DNA of 64,000 nucleotides from Rhizobiales bacterium YIM 77505 (GTDB lineage Bacteria > Pseudomonadota > Alphaproteobacteria > Rhizobiales > Beijerinckiaceae), in the NCBI GenBank assembly GCA_000745135.1, contig JQNH01000001.1:1364001-1428000 (forward strand). Reading direction: 5' to 3'. Under the pieces are notes generated by a model, which saw only the letters and a program-made list of their open reading frames with translations, was not told the DNA's origin and did not search any database. This document shows, in pieces, positions 8,946 to 18,681 of the stretch (position 1 is the stretch's first letter; each line of letters starts with the position of its first letter). A program made the translations under genes and the position numbers.

Positions 8946-9087
8946 CCAATGCTGGCCTCCCCCAGCACGGATCTTGAATCACACCCCGACCTCAAACGGA
9001 ATCCGATTCCGCTAAACCGAAGCGCGCTCTAGGGCGCGCCAAACCCGATGGCACCCCGGAGTGGCAAATATGCCGCTCAAGGAATGG

Positions 9088-9522
9088 TCAAGAGGCGGCC
9101 GCTTTCTCGCGGTTGCGCTCGTGCAGCGCCGCGATCTCGGGGGTCAGGGCTTCGCCACAGGCTTGGCTGAAATCCGCGGCCTCGAACAGGGGGCGGATCT
9201 CGATCTCGCTCGGGCCCAGCATGGGGTTGGGGCAGCGCTTCACCCATTCCACGGCTTCATCCATGTCCTTGACCTGCCAGATCCAGAAGCCGGCCACGAG
9301 CTCTCGCGTGGCGGGGAAGGGACCGTCGATCACGGTGCGGCTCGGCCCGTCGAAGGCGACGCGCTTGCCCTTGGAGGAGGGGTGCAGACCATCGCCGGCC
9401 AGCAGGATTCCGGCGTCGATAAGATCGCTGTTGTACCTGCCCATGGCCTCCAGAAGCTCGCTCGTCGGCATCCTTCCCGCCTCGCTCTCCGGGGTTGCCT
9501 TCACCAGAACCATGACGCGCAT
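9088..9522 (-). CDS. YciI-related (DGPF-domain) protein
   Basis: 144 residues. The stretch FDGPSRTVIDGPFPATREL contains the DGPF-type signature of the YCII-related family, with WIWQVKDMDEAVEWVKRCP after it. These small alpha/beta ferredoxin-fold proteins are often annotated with a sigma-70 region by mistake because they lie next to ECF sigma genes; none is next to this one. Start ATG 9522 (MRVMVLVKATPESEAG) is chosen because GGGAG lies eight bases before it; the upstream in-frame ATG at 9546 has no such site. Function unknown. It lies immediately beyond the right end of the IS630 copy, which separates it from its former downstream neighbour. Confidence 0.8.
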   Translation of the reverse strand: MRVMVLVKATPESEAGRMPTSELLEAMGRYNSDLIDAGILLAGDGLHPSSKGKRVAFDGPSRTVIDGPFPATRELVAGFWIWQVKDMDEAVEWVKRCPNPMLGPSEIEIRPLFEAADFSQACGEALTPEIAALHERNREKAAAS

Positions 9523-9543
9523 CACTTTTTCTCCCTCGCGGTT

Positions 9544-9563
9544 CAAGGCTCGGATCAGCCTTG
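9544..9563. repeat. Short perfect inverted repeat upstream of the YciI-like gene
   Basis: CAAGGCT (9544-9550) and AGCCTTG (9557-9563) are exact reverse complements around six bases. They lie 22-41 bases upstream of the ATG at 9522 on the minus strand, where an operator or promoter would be expected. Short arms make chance a real possibility. Confidence 0.3.
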
Positions 9564-9747
9564 TCGATGTTAAGACGAACAGACCCGTCTCACGCCGACA
9601 CCATGGCTGAGGAATTTCGAGTGCCGTTCAGGAGAGGCGAGGGGCCGCATGGCCTTCAGCTCCCAACATTCCGGCCGTAGCGCAGCAAAGGCCGAGATCC
9701 GGAGGCGCAGCGCCTGGCGCCTTTAGGGAGCGCTCCTTGGGTCGACG

Positions 9748-10527
9748 TCAATCCACCCGAACCCATCCCTGCGGCAGGAGCCGTTCCTGAGGCCTGAAAC
9801 GTGCCTTGTAGTGCATCTTCGGGGAGCCTTCGACCCAGTAGCCGAGATACAGGTAGGGCAAGCCCGCTGCGCGCGCGCGCGCAATGTGATCGAGGATCAT
9901 GTAGGTGCCGAGGCTGCGGTCCGTCTCCTCGGGATCGTAGAAGGAATAGACCATCGACAGCCCGTCGCTGAGGACGTCCGTCAGGCACACGGCCAGCGCC
10001 TCGCCCTGGCCGCGCCCATCGATGGCCGTGTCGAGGCTCCGCCGCCGGTACTCGACGATGCGCGTCTCCACATGGCTGTCCTCGACCATCATGGCGTAGT
10101 CGAGCACGGTCATGTCGACCATGCCCCCGTCGGCATGACGGGATTCAAGATAGCGGCGGAACAGCGCGTATTGCTCGGAAGAGGGCCGGTTCGGCGCGGC
10201 GAGTGCGACGATGTCGCGGTTGCGCCTGAGCACCCGCTTGAGATTGGCAGAAGGTTCGAACTCCCGCACGAGCACGCGCACCGAAACGCAGGCCCTGCAG
10301 TTCTCGCAGGCGGGCCGGTAGGCGATCGTCTGCGAGCGGCGGAAGCCGCCCTGGGTCAGGATCTCGTTCATGTCGCGGGCCCGTTTGCCCACGATATGCG
10401 TGAAGACCTTCCGCTCTTCCTTGCCCGGCAGGTAGGGGCACGGAGAAGGAGCGGTGAGATAGAACTGCGGCGTCTGGCGCAGATGGCTCGTCACGCCGAG
10501 GCTCTCGTCTGGTTGGTCCCGCTGCAT
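9748..10527 (-). CDS. bpt: Aspartate/glutamate leucyltransferase (Bpt, arginyltransferase family)
   Basis: 259 residues. Transfers leucine from Leu-tRNA to proteins that begin with Asp or Glu, marking them for ClpS/ClpAP in the N-degron pathway. The N-terminal domain carries the conserved cysteines in [12 protein letters not shown] and [15 protein letters not shown], and the C-terminal GNAT-like domain has [16 protein letters not shown] and [17 protein letters not shown], close to the family consensus. Start ATG 10527 gives the family's usual length and opens just before the [15 protein letters not shown] motif. It precedes, on the same strand, the YciI gene with a 200-base gap and follows the RDD gene by 63 bases. 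Confidence 0.93.
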   Translation of the reverse strand: MQRDQPDESLGVTSHLRQTPQFYLTAPSPCPYLPGKEERKVFTHIVGKRARDMNEILTQGGFRRSQTIAYRPACENCRACVSVRVLVREFEPSANLKRVLRRNRDIVALAAPNRPSSEQYALFRRYLESRHADGGMVDMTVLDYAMMVEDSHVETRIVEYRRRSLDTAIDGRGQGEALAVCLTDVLSDGLSMVYSFYDPEETDRSLGTYMILDHIARARAAGLPYLYLGYWVEGSPKMHYKARFRPQERLLPQGWVRVD

Positions 10528-10590
10528 CGGATGGTCAGGGTAGCATCGGGCCCGCCATGCTCAAGATGGATTTGAGGCCAGGCGAGCGGT

Positions 10591-11088
10591 TCACGGCCCT
10601 CGAACGAGGGCGAGGCCGACGAGGAGGTCATGGCCAAGGCGCCGGTCGCTTCGGCCAAGACCGACGGCCACATCGATCAACCACAGGATGAAAGTGCTCG
10701 CCGCTACATAGAAGAGGAGGGCGTGGGCTCCGGCGGTGACGAGGTCGACGGGTCGGCCCGAGACGAGGTTGACGACCCGCAGCCCCATCACGCGCATGCC
10801 GATCGTCGACTGCTTCGATCCGCCGACCGTGATCGCGCTGTAGAGGATGCCGGCGAAAGGCAGGATCGCGAACAACACCCAGCCGAGGCCGAAAGTGACG
10901 AGGCCGAGGATGGCGATCACCACCCACAGCAGGGCGGCGAACAGGGCGATCATCAGAAGGTCGATCAGATAAGCAAAGAGCCGCCGCCCGAGTACACCCT
11001 CCGTCTGGCGAGCGAGGTCGGGATCATGCCGTTCCGGCGGCGCGCCCGGGTAAGGGGGCGGGCTCACGCGGTAGTGCTCGTTCGCCAT
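10591..11088 (-). CDS. RDD family membrane protein
   Basis: 165 residues with a soluble proline-rich N-terminus and three probable membrane helices (about residues 40-65, 65-90 and 125-145). The RDD signature starts at GRRLFAYLIDLLMIAL and the second conserved part is KQSTIGMRVMGLRVV. Some family members are Na+/H+ antiporters and others have no known role. ATG 11088 is preferred over 11124 because GAGGAG lies directly before it. The ilvA-type gene ends 10 bases upstream, so the gene is probably the last of the permease-ilvA-RDD transcription unit. Confidence 0.85.
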   Translation of the reverse strand: MANEHYRVSPPPYPGAPPERHDPDLARQTEGVLGRRLFAYLIDLLMIALFAALLWVVIAILGLVTFGLGWVLFAILPFAGILYSAITVGGSKQSTIGMRVMGLRVVNLVSGRPVDLVTAGAHALLFYVAASTFILWLIDVAVGLGRSDRRLGHDLLVGLALVRGP

Positions 11089-11098
11089 GGTCGGCTCC

Positions 11099-12379
11099 TC
11101 AAAACGGGGGCTCGGACAGCCCACGTGGGCTCATGCGCTGGGGAGCGTGGCCGTCGCGTGCCAGCGCCTCGATGATGTCCAGGGTGTGATCGGCTCCCCT
11201 TGTCTCGACGGTGAGATCGATCGTGACCCCTTTGGCCGGAACGTCAAGGAACAGCCGGCCGTGCGACACCTCCAGGATATTGGCGCCGAGCTCTCCAAGC
11301 CGGCTTGCGATCGTGCCGAGGAAGCCCGGGCGGTCGCTCGCGGTGATCCGAAACGAGACGATGCGGTCGGCCCGTTCAAGCTCCCGCACCATCACGGATG
11401 CGAGGAGGCGCGCGTCGATGTTGCCGCCGCACAGAACGAGCCCGACGCGCCTTCCTCGGAAGGTATCGGGTTCCCGCAGCATCGCGGCAAGGCCCGCGGC
11501 GCCGGCTCCCTCCGCCATGCTGTGCTGCAGAGTGGCGTAGACGCTGACCGCCTGTTCGATGAAGACCTCCTCGACGAGGATGAGGCGCGAGACGAGGTCG
11601 CGCACGACCGGCAATGTCAGTCGTCCGACTTTCTTGACCGCAATTCCCTCGGCAAGGGTCGGCCCGCCGATCGGCCTCGTCTCGCCGGTCAGCGCGTTGT
11701 GGAAGGAGGGGTAGAGGGCGGCCTCGACCCCGATCACCTCGACCGCGGGGGCGAGGGCCTTCGCCGCGATGGCGATGCCGGAGATGAGGCCGCCTCCGCC
11801 CACCGGGACCACGAGCTGGTCGAGCTCTGGAACGTCCGTCAACATCTCCAGGGCGACCGTGCCCTGGCCGGCCATCACGGCCGGGTCGTCATAGGGATGG
11901 ACGAAAACGAGGCCCTCCACCTCCGCCAAGGCCTCGGCGCGCTCCGCCGCCTCGGCGAGGGTCTCTCCGTCGAGGATCACGCGGGCGCCATAGCCGCGCG
12001 TGCTCTCCACTTTCACGAGCGGCGTGGAGACCGGCATGACGATGGTGGCGGGGATGCCGAAGCGCCGTGCGTGGTAGGCCACCGCCTGGGCATGGTTGCC
12101 GGCCGACATGGCGATGACGCCGCGCCGGCGCTCCTCATCGCTGAGGCCGAGCAGCTTGTTGACGGCGCCCCGCTCCTTGAAGGCGCCCGTGGGGTGCATG
12201 TTCTCGTACTTGACGAACACGGTCGCGCCGGTGAGCTCGGACAGGCGCGGGGCGGGCACGAAGGGCGTCCGCAGGACATGGTCGGCGATCACCGCCGCGG
12301 CCCGCCGCACATCGTCCAGGCTGATGGCATGACCGGCAGGGCCGGTTGCCGTGGTTGCATCGGGCGTCGCTGTAGTCAT
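11099..12379 (-). CDS. ilvA: Threonine ammonia-lyase (threonine dehydratase)
   Basis: 426 residues, fold-type II PLP enzyme converting threonine to 2-oxobutyrate and ammonia. PLP lysine in HPTGAFKERGA near residue 64; phosphate-binding glycine loop in VPVGGGGLISG near residue 185; C-terminal ACT domain from about residue 340 (VSFRITASDRPGFLGTIASR). The length and single ACT domain match the TdcB/IlvA short form of alphaproteobacteria rather than the 510-residue E. coli IlvA. Its ATG overlaps the stop of the upstream permease gene by ATGA (12376-12379), so the two are translationally coupled, which is an uncommon pairing. Either isoleucine synthesis or threonine breakdown is possible. Confidence 0.9.
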   Translation of the reverse strand: MTTATPDATTATGPAGHAISLDDVRRAAAVIADHVLRTPFVPAPRLSELTGATVFVKYENMHPTGAFKERGAVNKLLGLSDEERRRGVIAMSAGNHAQAVAYHARRFGIPATIVMPVSTPLVKVESTRGYGARVILDGETLAEAAERAEALAEVEGLVFVHPYDDPAVMAGQGTVALEMLTDVPELDQLVVPVGGGGLISGIAIAAKALAPAVEVIGVEAALYPSFHNALTGETRPIGGPTLAEGIAVKKVGRLTLPVVRDLVSRLILVEEVFIEQAVSVYATLQHSMAEGAGAAGLAAMLREPDTFRGRRVGLVLCGGNIDARLLASVMVRELERADRIVSFRITASDRPGFLGTIASRLGELGANILEVSHGRLFLDVPAKGVTIDLTVETRGADHTLDIIEALARDGHAPQRMSPRGLSEPPF

Positions 12380-13716
12380 ATCTGTCGCGGGGTTGGCTCC
12401 TGCGAACCGAAGAAGCCTCCAGGTCGGAAGATTAGCACCGCCGCGAGCACCGAATAGAGAGCGACGTCGCGGGCCTCGATCGGCATCGTGGCGGACCAAA
12501 GGGTCTCGAACAAGCCGATGGCAAGCCCGCCGAGGAAAGCCCCGGCCACGGACCCGACGCCGCCGAGGACCGCCGCTACCAGCGCCTTCAGCCCGAGCTG
12601 AAAGCCGCCCGCAAAGCCGAGCCCGCCATATTGCACGACGACGAGAGCGCCCGCGAGCCCGGCGACGGCGCCACTCAGCGCCAGGGTCTTGAACAAGAGA
12701 GACCGTGGATTCACGCCGAAGAGAGCAGCGGCCGCAGGGTCGTCGGCCGAGGCGCGCCAATGACGGCCGAACCGCGAGCCCCGCATCAGCGCGACGAGCC
12801 CGCCCCCGACGCACAGTCCAACGCTGGTAGTCAGGAGCGAAACCGGCGTCAGACCGACCACAAAGTCGCCTGCTCGCACGAACGGCCAAGCCTCGGACCA
12901 GAGCGGTGGGAACCACACCGTTGCCGTGCCCTGCACGACGCGCAGATACTCCATCAGGGCGAGGGAGAGGCCGACCGTCGCGATGAGGCTCGCCTGGCCG
13001 CTTCTCCCGGCGACCTGCGCGATGGCGAAATAGCCGCCGACCAGCCCGTGCATGGCGGCCGCCGCCGCTGCGCAAACCGTTCCGATCAGGAGCGCGGCCG
13101 AGGGCTCGGTGAGACCCAGAGCGCTCACAAGGCCAACGCCGACCGCCGTTGCAGCGGCGCCTATGGCCGCAAGCTCTCCGAAAGCGAGATTGAAACGCCC
13201 CACAAGCCCGAAGACGAGGGCATAGGCGGCAGCGAGCAGTCCATAGATGGCCGTCCGCGGCAGGCCTCCCAGGAACTGCTGCAGCCCATAGGCCAGGGGC
13301 CGCGGGATCTCGACGAGCCCCGCGGCGCGATCGCCCGGGCCGGGGTCGCTCGCCACCCCCTCCGGCGTGTCGATGTAAAAACGCTTGAGGAGGTACAAGG
13401 TCGCTCCCGCCACGGGTCCCGCCTCGGTGCTCAGGCCGATGAGATCGGCCTTGTTGGGCGAAAGGCCCTCGGCCGCGAAGCGGCAGATGACATAGCGGTC
13501 GATCGGCGCGGCGCCCTCACGCTCGACGCGATATTCCATGCGGATGCTGCGGGCCTCGAGCCAGGGCGCCGTGCGCGTCACGACGATTCGGTTGCCCGGC
13601 TCGTTCAAGGCCGGGAGGGCGAGGCGGCAAAGGCGGGCCTGCTCGGCGTCCACCGACACGCCGCAGGATGAAAGCGCGAGGGCGAGCATGCCAAGCGCGC
13701 CGAGGCGGCAGATCAT
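12376..13716 (-). CDS. LivH-type branched-chain amino acid ABC permease with an N-terminal lipoprotein-like domain
   Basis: 446 residues. Residues 1-18 look like a lipoprotein signal (hydrophobic stretch then ALALSSC, Cys18). Residues about 20-135 form a hydrophilic domain I do not recognise. From about residue 140 a LivH-family permease follows, with the typical GGLPRTAIYGLLAAAYAL opening, GRFNLAFGELAAIGA, RASADDPAAAALFGVNPRS (the loop that contacts the ATPase) and ALVAAVLGGVGSVAGAFLGG. ATG 13716 is the first ATG in frame; a TTG at 13776 would add 20 residues. No LivM, LivF, LivG or binding-protein gene is nearby. It overlaps ilvA by four bases, suggesting a role in threonine or branched-chain amino acid movement, which is inference. 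Confidence 0.8.
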   Translation of the reverse strand: MICRLGALGMLALALSSCGVSVDAEQARLCRLALPALNEPGNRIVVTRTAPWLEARSIRMEYRVEREGAAPIDRYVICRFAAEGLSPNKADLIGLSTEAGPVAGATLYLLKRFYIDTPEGVASDPGPGDRAAGLVEIPRPLAYGLQQFLGGLPRTAIYGLLAAAYALVFGLVGRFNLAFGELAAIGAAATAVGVGLVSALGLTEPSAALLIGTVCAAAAAAMHGLVGGYFAIAQVAGRSGQASLIATVGLSLALMEYLRVVQGTATVWFPPLWSEAWPFVRAGDFVVGLTPVSLLTTSVGLCVGGGLVALMRGSRFGRHWRASADDPAAAALFGVNPRSLLFKTLALSGAVAGLAGALVVVQYGGLGFAGGFQLGLKALVAAVLGGVGSVAGAFLGGLAIGLFETLWSATMPIEARDVALYSVLAAVLIFRPGGFFGSQEPTPRQI

Positions 13717-13817
13717 TGCACAAATGGCCCAAACCTTGCTGGCGCTGCCATCCGACTTCGGGTTGCAACCATGCAACCGGATGGTTCACTCCGGCAATGC
13801 GCAGCGGACATCATCTG

Positions 13818-14357
13818 ATGAGCGATCCTCCTCTTATTCGCGTCCTCTCCGCCGAAGAAGCAAAGCAGCGGGTGGATGCCCTCGCGGAGGTGTTGATGGA
13901 CTGCGTCGAAGGTGGCGCATCCGTCAGCTTCATGGCGCCGCTTTCTGCCGAGCGGGCGCGCGCCTTCTGGCAGGGCGTCGCCGCCGGTGTCGCAGCGGGC
14001 GACCGCATCCTTCTCGTCGCCGAGGAGCCGGGCAGCGGCGAGCTCCTCGGCACTGTGCAGGTGGTCTTCGCGCAGCCCGAGAACCAGCCCCACCGGGCCG
14101 ACATTGCCAAGATGTTGGTGCACCGGCGGGCGCGAAGGCGAGGGGTGGGGGCCGCCCTCATGCGGGAGGCGGAGGCAGCCGCGCGGCGCGCGGGCAAGAC
14201 GGTCCTCGTCCTCGACACGGTGACGGGCGGCGACGCCGAGCGTCTTTATACGCGTCTCGGCTGGAAGCGCTGCGGTGTGATCCCGAACTACGCCCTCTGG
14301 CCCAAGGGCGGCTTCTGCGACACGACGGTCTTCTACAAAGAGGTATCGGACGCCTGA
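13818..14357 (+). CDS. GNAT family N-acetyltransferase
   Basis: 179 residues. The acetyl-CoA binding motif A is KMLVHRRARRRGVGAALMREAE near residue 100, with the following VLVLDTVTGGDAERLYTRLGWKRCGVIPNYAL typical of the C-terminal beta strands. The resemblance is to the small-molecule/antibiotic acetyltransferase type (WxxYALWP-like ending), but the substrate cannot be told. The ATG at 13818 starts the domain; longer frames upstream are not supported. It is divergent from the permease gene (102 bases) and convergent with hemB (7 bases). Confidence 0.85.
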   Translation: MSDPPLIRVLSAEEAKQRVDALAEVLMDCVEGGASVSFMAPLSAERARAFWQGVAAGVAAGDRILLVAEEPGSGELLGTVQVVFAQPENQPHRADIAKMLVHRRARRRGVGAALMREAEAAARRAGKTVLVLDTVTGGDAERLYTRLGWKRCGVIPNYALWPKGGFCDTTVFYKEVSDA

Positions 14358-14364
14358 CAGAACC

Positions 14365-15693
<1,329 letters not shown>

Positions 15694-16746
15694 ATGGCGG
15701 ATCCGGCGGAGATCCTGTGCGTGCGGGAAGGGGTGGCGGGGGTCGTGACCCTCAACCGGACGCAGGCGCTCAACGCGATCACGCACGGCATGGTGCGCGA
15801 GATGCGCCGGGCTCTCGACGCCTGGGCGGCGGATCCGGCCGTGACCCGCGTGGTCGTCACCGCGGCCGGCGAGCGCGCCTTCTCGGCCGGAGGCGACATC
15901 CGCCATCTCTACGAGCTCGGCAAGGCTGGCCGCCGTGAGGAAGCCCTTGCCTTCTGGCGGGAGGAGTACGCGCTGAACACGCTCATCAAGCGCTACCCCA
16001 AGCCCTATGTGGCGCTGATCGACGGGATCGTCATGGGCGGCGGCGTCGGGGTCTCCTTGCACGGCTCCTATCGGGTCGCCGGCGACCGCTACCAATTCGC
16101 CATGCCCGAGGTCGGGATCGGCTTCTTCCCGGATGTCGGCGCGACCTATGCGCTGCCGCGCCTGCCCGGGGAAACGGGGACCTGGATCGCGCTCACCGGC
16201 GAGCGGGTGCGCGCGGCAGACGCGCTTGCCCTCGGCCTTGCCACCCATGTGGCGGGCTCCGCGGCCTTGACGGAGATTCGCGACGCCCTGATCGGGGGAG
16301 AGCCGGTGGACGAGACGCTCGCGCGGCTCGCGGGCCTGCAGCCTCCGGCGCCGATCGAGGCCGACCGGCCGATCATCGATGCCTGCTTCCGGGCGGACAG
16401 CGTCCAGGCGATCCTCGCTGGACTCGATGCGGCGGCTGAGGGCGGCTCGGCCTTCGCCCGGAGGGCGGCGGACACGATGCGCACCAAGTCGCCGACGAGC
16501 CTCATGATCGCCCTCGAGCAGATGCGACGGGGGCGCTCCCTGTCCTTCGAGGACGCCATGCGGACGGAGTTCCGTATCGTCTCGCGCATCATCGAAGGCC
16601 ACGATTTCTACGAGGGCGTGCGCGCCACCATCATCGACAAGGACGGTACGCCTCGCTGGGAACCGTCGCGCCTCGAGGATGTGTCGCCGGCGGACATCGC
16701 CCGTTACTTCGAGCCGCTCCGCGCCGGCGAGCTTGAGCTCACATGA
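15694..16746 (+). CDS. 3-hydroxyisobutyryl-CoA hydrolase (enoyl-CoA hydratase/isomerase superfamily)
   Basis: 350 residues. The length and the motifs mark the HIBCH branch rather than an ordinary enoyl-CoA hydratase: NRTQALNAITHGMV at the start, oxyanion-hole segments FSAGGDIRHLYE and GIVMGGGVGVSLHG, the catalytic Glu/Asp block MPEVGIGFFPDVGATYALPR, and the C-terminal RTEFRIVSRIIEGHDFYEGVRA with KDGTPRWEPS. It hydrolyses 3-hydroxyisobutyryl-CoA in valine degradation. The ribosome binding site is AAAGGAGGAGGGA. Its stop overlaps the start of the DUF6163 gene (ATGA), so the two are coupled, although a functional link is not evident. Confidence 0.9.
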   Translation: MADPAEILCVREGVAGVVTLNRTQALNAITHGMVREMRRALDAWAADPAVTRVVVTAAGERAFSAGGDIRHLYELGKAGRREEALAFWREEYALNTLIKRYPKPYVALIDGIVMGGGVGVSLHGSYRVAGDRYQFAMPEVGIGFFPDVGATYALPRLPGETGTWIALTGERVRAADALALGLATHVAGSAALTEIRDALIGGEPVDETLARLAGLQPPAPIEADRPIIDACFRADSVQAILAGLDAAAEGGSAFARRAADTMRTKSPTSLMIALEQMRRGRSLSFEDAMRTEFRIVSRIIEGHDFYEGVRATIIDKDGTPRWEPSRLEDVSPADIARYFEPLRAGELELT

Positions 16747-17204
16747 TGGTGTCGTTCCGGCGCGACCAGCCCCTGCAAGACATCGGCGACGACGTCATCC
16801 GGCCCCGCGCCGAGGAGCCAGGAGCGGTTCGCGCCGCGCGCTGGGAGCGCGTCCTCATCTGGTATATGCGCGTGCTGGCGCTCCTCTGGATAGCGAAGGG
16901 ATTGAGCGCCTGGGCCTTAATCCTGGGAGCTGGCTATCCGGTTCCGCCCTTCGAGGCGCGCAGCATGGGCCACCAGGCGACGGTGATCTATTTCGCCGTC
17001 ATCGACCCGATCGCCTCGGTGGGGTTGTGGCTCGCGAGCGTCTGGGGCGGGGTCATGTGGCTGCTCGCCGTGATGAGCCACCTGATCCTGTCCTTCTTCT
17101 TTCCCGCAGTCGTCCCGAGCAACGTGGTGTCCACGGCCTTCTTCGTGGCGGCGATGGTGGGCTACCTTGCCGTGTCCTGGCTTGCTGCTTTCGACGAGTC
17201 ATGA
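16743..17204 (+). CDS. DUF6163 family membrane protein
   Basis: 153 residues: a cytoplasmic N-terminus of about 35 residues, then four hydrophobic segments (about 40-62, 78-100, 103-122, 128-148). The pattern WERVLIWYMRVLALLWIAKG and HQATVIYFAVIDPIASVGLW matches a small membrane protein that in Hyphomicrobiales is usually the neighbour of the MarR regulator LdtR, as here. Function unknown. It starts within the stop codon of the hydrolase gene (ATGA), so it depends on that gene's transcript. LdtR lies 190 bases downstream on the same strand. Confidence 0.82.
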   Translation: MMVSFRRDQPLQDIGDDVIRPRAEEPGAVRAARWERVLIWYMRVLALLWIAKGLSAWALILGAGYPVPPFEARSMGHQATVIYFAVIDPIASVGLWLASVWGGVMWLLAVMSHLILSFFFPAVVPSNVVSTAFFVAAMVGYLAVSWLAAFDES

Positions 17205-17281
17205 CCCAGTGCTCGAGGGCGCCTGCCGCGGAGCGGTTTGCGTAAATAGAAGGTGATTTTACAATTGATTCAGATCCAGAG

Positions 17282-17322
17282 GTAAAAACGGCTTTCATCT
17301 TATTCTTTAAACGCGTTTTCAC
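17282..17322. promoter_or_regulatory. AT-rich control region of ldtR with an interrupted inverted repeat
   Basis: The stretch 17220-17335 is strikingly AT-rich compared with its surroundings and lies in front of ldtR. GTAAAAACG (17282-17290) and CGTTTTCAC (17314-17322) are reverse complements at eight of nine positions, 23 bases apart. LdtR-type MarR regulators are known to control their own neighbourhood, so these half-sites are candidates for LdtR or RNA polymerase contacts; that is inference. Confidence 0.4.
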
Positions 17323-17394
17323 ACCCGTAACCTAGATTGGGCCTCACAAGCGAGCCGGGACAACTGGCCGCATTTCGTAACAGTGAGGCATGTT

Positions 17395-17904
17395 ATGCAA
17401 AATGCAGCGAGGGCTGTGTCCCAGCCCGTTCGGGATGAAGAACCGTCGGTGAAGCCGCATTACCTCGAGGCGCTTCACCTCATCGAGCGGCTCCATCGGC
17501 GGCTTCTGGACGTCATCAAGGACGAGTTCGAGCGGCGTGGCCGGGACGACGTCAACAGCGTTCAGGCGCTCCTCCTCTACAACATCGGCGACAAGGAGCT
17601 GACCGCGAGCGAGCTGCGCACCCGAGGGTACTATCTCGGGTCCAACGTCTCCTACAACGTCAAGAAGCTCGTCGAGATGGGCTATCTCCACCACGCCCGG
17701 TCCCGGATCGACAGGCGCTCGGTCCGTATCAGCCTGACGGACAAGGGGCGCGAGGTCCACGAAATCGTCAAGGGCCTCTACGACAAGCATAGCCGCACCA
17801 TTGAGCCGATCGGCGGCATCCCGAGCGAGGACTTCCAGCGCCTGAACCTCGCCCTGACGCGCCTGGAGCGTTTTTGGACCGACCAGATCCGTTATCGCCT
17901 CTGA
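17395..17904 (+). CDS. ldtR: MarR-family transcriptional regulator LdtR
   Basis: 169 residues. The winged helix-turn-helix lies at about residues 55-120: INSVQALLLYNIGDKELT-like segment (here DVNSVQALLLYNIGDKELT), recognition helix around RGYYLGSNVSYNVKKLVEMG, wing RSRIDRRSVRISLTDKG. This is the near-invariant core of LdtR, which in Liberibacter and Sinorhizobium relatives controls an L,D-transpeptidase and osmotic/cell-wall stress. I prefer ATG 17395 because GAGG lies eight bases upstream; a GTG at 17383 is also in frame. The AT-rich region in front and the DUF6163 gene upstream fit the conserved context; no L,D-transpeptidase gene is in this window. Confidence 0.9.
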   Translation: MQNAARAVSQPVRDEEPSVKPHYLEALHLIERLHRRLLDVIKDEFERRGRDDVNSVQALLLYNIGDKELTASELRTRGYYLGSNVSYNVKKLVEMGYLHHARSRIDRRSVRISLTDKGREVHEIVKGLYDKHSRTIEPIGGIPSEDFQRLNLALTRLERFWTDQIRYRL

Positions 17905-18084
17905 GGGATCTTCTGATTGGGTGCTGCATGGTCCTCCCGCCCTCCTTGTGGCGGCGGACATGCAGTTCAGTCGTCAGCACCCGGATTTCTGCCAAGCGGC
18001 ACCGCGTTGGGGGCGCCAGAGGAGGCGCCGCTGCGCGGCTGGTGTGCTGGCCTCGCGCTGCCCGCGCTCTAGAGCACGCTCTGT

Positions 18085-18681
18085 TTAGACGGAAGCATAG
18101 CCGGCGTTTGTCAGGTAGTTGGCGCATTCCGTGGGTGGGAAGAGCTCGAGAAGGTCGCCCAGCTTTCGCCAGGTGGCCTCGACGGTGCGGGCTTCGGCCC
18201 TGCGGATCAGGTGCTTGAGCTTGGCGAAGAGCTGCTCGATCGGGTTCAGGTCGGGGCTGTAGGGGGGCAGGAACAGAAGATGGGCGCCGGCGGCCCGGAC
18301 GGCGCGTCGCGCGGCTTGCCCTTTGTGGCTGCCGAGATTGTCGAGGACGACGACGTCACCCGGAGCGAGCGTCGGAACGAGCACCTTCTCGACATAGAGG
18401 GTGAACAGCTCGCCGTTGATCGGGCCGTCGATGATCCAGGGAGCATCGATGCGATCGGCGCGAAGCGCGGCGATGAAGGTGAGCGTCTTCCAGTGGCCGT
18501 GCGGCACGCGGGCCGCAAGGCGCTGGCCGCGCGGTCCCCAGCCTCGCAGGGGCGCCATATTGGTCTTGACCCATGTCTCGTCGATGAAGACGAGCCGCCT
18601 TGCATCGATGCGGCCCTGATGGGCCTTCCAGCGCGCCCGCCTGCGGGCGATGTCAGGCCGCGTCTGCTCGGCCGGCAGCAC
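18085..18681 (-). CDS. IS630 transposase, catalytic part (ORF B, copy 2)
   Basis: 198 residues, the same protein as ORF B at 8003-8599, with the DDE residues in FIDETW, VVLDNLGSHKG and SPDLNPIEQLF intact. It is joined to ORF A by the eight-A run (plus-strand T run at 18684-18691). Confidence 0.92.
   Translation of the reverse strand: MLPAEQTRPDIARRRARWKAHQGRIDARRLVFIDETWVKTNMAPLRGWGPRGQRLAARVPHGHWKTLTFIAALRADRIDAPWIIDGPINGELFTLYVEKVLVPTLAPGDVVVLDNLGSHKGQAARRAVRAAGAHLLFLPPYSPDLNPIEQLFAKLKHLIRRAEARTVEATWRKLGDLLELFPPTECANYLTNAGYASV

Larger units (their letters stand above)
7988..9031 (-). mobile_element. IS630-family insertion sequence, copy 1 (1,040 bp plus TA duplication)
   Basis: The element body is 7990-9029, flanked by TA at 7988-7989 and 9030-9031, the target duplication typical of the IS630/Tc1-mariner group. 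The ends are imperfect inverted repeats: the left end begins GAGCACGCTCTG and the right end, reverse-complemented, begins GAGCGCGCTTCG. Both transposase frames lie on the minus strand. The same element occurs again at 18070-19113 with an identical length and the same orientation; I see only two base differences, at 8969 and 9005 here (G in this copy, A in the other), both outside the coding frames. Such identity implies recent transposition or gene conversion. Confidence 0.93.
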
